This document shows positions 4,771-6,397 of a stretch of DNA of 6,397 bases, in pieces (within the stretch, counting starts at the first letter, position 1; every line of letters begins with the position of its first letter). Below the pieces are notes generated by a model, which saw nothing but the letters and a program-made list of their open reading frames with translations, was not told the origin of the DNA and ran no database searches. Origin of the DNA: an uncultured Allomuricauda sp. (GTDB lineage Bacteria; Bacteroidota; Bacteroidia; Flavobacteriales; Flavobacteriaceae); contig CALDPL010000421.1 in the NCBI GenBank assembly GCA_937911965.1, forward strand, positions 1-6,397, given 5' to 3'. The position numbers were made by a program, and so were the translations under genes.

Positions 4771-6397
4771 TTATGGTTTCTTGGTCAAAATAATCTGTTG
4801 CCCGTCCCTTTGGACCACCGCGCCCAGGAAGGCCCTGTAGTCCGGATACAGTTCCTTGGGATAGGTCCCCGCCTTGAGGAACAACCGCCTCTTGTAGATC
4901 AGGGCCCCTTGGCCGTCGGCCAGGACCTCCACACTGTAGGATCCAAATTGGGTATCCAGGGAGTATTTTTCCGGGAATTTGGAAACCTGGAGATCCTCGG
5001 GAATCTCGACCCGGTTGAGGGTTTCCTCCACATAGCCCCGTTGGATGACAAAGGGCAGGGATCGGTCCCGGCTTCGCGGGGGTACCCGGGTATCCTTGTT
5101 GAAGGCGTTCGGGACCAGGAAAAAGGCCTCCCCCTTTTTGGCCATATAGTTCCGGGAAGACAGGCTCAGCGCTTCCCGAAATACCACCTTTTCCCGATCG
5201 TTCAAAAAATTGTATTCCAAAATCGACAGCCCCGGAATATGGTCCCACAAATGACTGTAGTGCTCTTTGACTTCCCTTTGGTCGCCGCGCTCCAGGGCAA
5301 AACGGTCGTTGTAGGCGACGCCTCCGGACTCCAGGACCAGTTCCCCCTCCATGGAGAGGTCCCGCAGCACTTTGAGATCCGCCTCGGTCCTGATATAATT
5401 CTCTTCATTCAGATAGGCCTTGGTGGCCACGATCTCCCCTCCCCCGGGCGTGACCACCAATACCTTGCGGTCGTCCGTAAAGTCCCCGATATAACCGAAG
5501 GGATGTACTTGGGAGGTACAGTCCAACCAGTGGTAGCCTTCAGGACGGGGAATGCCCAAGATCACGTGGTTGCCCTGGGCCAGGGTGGGAAAATCCTCCT
5601 GCAGGTCGATCTTGGTACGTCCGGCCTGTACCACGGCATAGTGGGATTCCACTCCCACGGTCTTGAGCAGGGCCTGGGTATAATTGGTCAGGCCCTTGCA
5701 ATCCCCGTATCGGTCCCGGTCCACTTCCAGGGCCGAAATGGGTTGGATTCCCCCAATTCCCATCTGTACGCCGACATAACGGGTATTGTCCTGTACGTAT
5801 TTGTGGACGATCTTGGCCTTTTCCAACGGGTCATCCACTCCATGTACCAGATTTTCCATGGCCCGAATGCGGGTTGGATCCAATCGATCCCTCCCCTGGA
5901 ACAACTGCTGCAACCACAGGCCCATATCACCCCAATCGTTCACTTGGGCATACTGTCCCTTGTAATGGAAACTGGGCAATCGCACCCCGACCCAAGGGGC
6001 AAATTCCTGAAAGGGGGGACTCAAGGGTTCCCTGGACAGGGCAGGGATTCCCTTGGCCGTATAATGTATCAGCCCCGGTTCCTCAAGCCGTTCCAGGGAT
6101 ATATGGTCCAGGTTCCGCTCCTTGACCACAGGTTTGGGGACATTGGAGGGATAGCGTATTGAAAAGGAACTCTGTTCCACCCCGATCCCGTAGGCCGGCA
6201 CAAAGTACCGGGAAGGAAAGGCCCCTGTATCGGAGGTTTCCACCTCATAGATGAATTCCAGGGTATAGGGATATTGGACCGGCACATGCTCGTGGTACAA
6301 CACCCTATCGTCAAGATAGAGGGAAAAACCGTCCACGGCGGCCCTATCCTTGAAGTCCCGCTTTTTGATCTGTCCGATCTGCTTCCCCCAGGGGCTG
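4771..6397 (-). CDS. DUF3857/transglutaminase-like protein with intact catalytic triad, N-terminus outside the window
   Basis: The frame is open from the right edge (first full codon 6396-6394) to the TAA at 4773-4771, giving 541 residues; about 100 N-terminal residues, presumably with a signal peptide, are missing. GTG at 6336 is internal, because DUF3857-like sequence (IKKRDFKD, then DGFSLYLDDRVLYHEHVPV) runs across it. DUF3857 occupies about 1-180 of the visible part. A transglutaminase core follows: GIGGIQP, then YGDCKGLTNY with Cys at 5700-5698, GNHVILGI with His at 5568-5566, and WLDCTS with Asp at 5523-5521. All three triad residues are present. The C-terminus, with RDRSLPFVIQRGY and LKAGTYPKELYPDYRAFL, matches the usual end of flavobacterial relatives, so the gene is complete on this side. 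Family members are thought to be periplasmic or surface proteins; substrate and reaction (peptide cleavage or acyl transfer) are unknown. Confidence 0.9.
   Translation of the reverse strand, partial: SPWGKQIGQIKKRDFKDRAAVDGFSLYLDDRVLYHEHVPVQYPYTLEFIYEVETSDTGAFPSRYFVPAYGIGVEQSSFSIRYPSNVPKPVVKERNLDHISLERLEEPGLIHYTAKGIPALSREPLSPPFQEFAPWVGVRLPSFHYKGQYAQVNDWGDMGLWLQQLFQGRDRLDPTRIRAMENLVHGVDDPLEKAKIVHKYVQDNTRYVGVQMGIGGIQPISALEVDRDRYGDCKGLTNYTQALLKTVGVESHYAVVQAGRTKIDLQEDFPTLAQGNHVILGIPRPEGYHWLDCTSQVHPFGYIGDFTDDRKVLVVTPGGGEIVATKAYLNEENYIRTEADLKVLRDLSMEGELVLESGGVAYNDRFALERGDQREVKEHYSHLWDHIPGLSILEYNFLNDREKVVFREALSLSSRNYMAKKGEAFFLVPNAFNKDTRVPPRSRDRSLPFVIQRGYVEETLNRVEIPEDLQVSKFPEKYSLDTQFGSYSVEVLADGQGALIYKRRLFLKAGTYPKELYPDYRAFLGAVVQRDGQQIILTKKP

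Noticed and set aside
4760..5248. 163-residue N-terminal extension of the 654-residue DUF3857 protein
   Set aside because: It overlaps the neighbouring gene in another frame, is low-quality Gly/Pro-rich sequence, and lies before a proper ATG followed by a signal peptide.
4798..6162. 454-residue plus-strand open frame opposite the intact transglutaminase gene
   Set aside because: It lies wholly antisense to a gene with recognisable domains, its Gly/Pro/Gln/His-rich product resembles no family I know, and it is explained by the scarcity of TTA, CTA and TCA codons in the real gene.

Overview
The window looks like chromosomal DNA of a member of the Flavobacteriaceae (Bacteroidota) from about position 267 to the right edge. 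The protein sequences fit this family: a 108-residue MazG-like pyrophosphohydrolase, a short AroA, and two tandem DUF3857/transglutaminase-like exported proteins. The lack of Shine-Dalgarno sequences and the TAnnTTTG promoter elements fit as well. Base composition, about 50-55% G+C in rows I counted, is high for the family and would suit a Robiginitalea- or Muricauda-like lineage. The genus is a guess.

All genes lie on the minus strand, so transcription runs from right to left. In that order they are: the C-terminal 541 residues of a DUF3857/transglutaminase protein with an intact Cys-His-Asp triad (right edge to 4771); a 654-residue exported paralogue whose Cys and His positions are Val and Tyr (4759-2795); a MazG-like nucleotide pyrophosphohydrolase (2740-2414); aroA (2370-1114); and queA (from 1007). 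Gaps are 11, 54, 43 and 106 bp. This suggests a loose operon with internal promoters; the best candidate promoter precedes queA. The genes do not form one pathway: aroA serves chorismate synthesis, queA queuosine tRNA modification, the MazG-like protein probably dNTP housekeeping, and the two large proteins act outside the cytoplasm in an unknown role.

The first ~266 bases do not belong with the rest. They are about 75% G+C, and in another minus-strand frame (232-2) they encode part of an alpha/beta hydrolase of the lysophospholipase type, resembling actinobacterial proteins. QueA stops matching its family abruptly at residue ~247, losing about 100 C-terminal residues exactly where the composition changes. 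The likeliest explanation is a chimeric contig or library join, not a biological fusion.

I found no RNA gene, CRISPR array, insertion sequence or convincing new system. The points most worth following are the foreign left end, the active/inactive transglutaminase pair, and the start and promoter arrangement of aroA.
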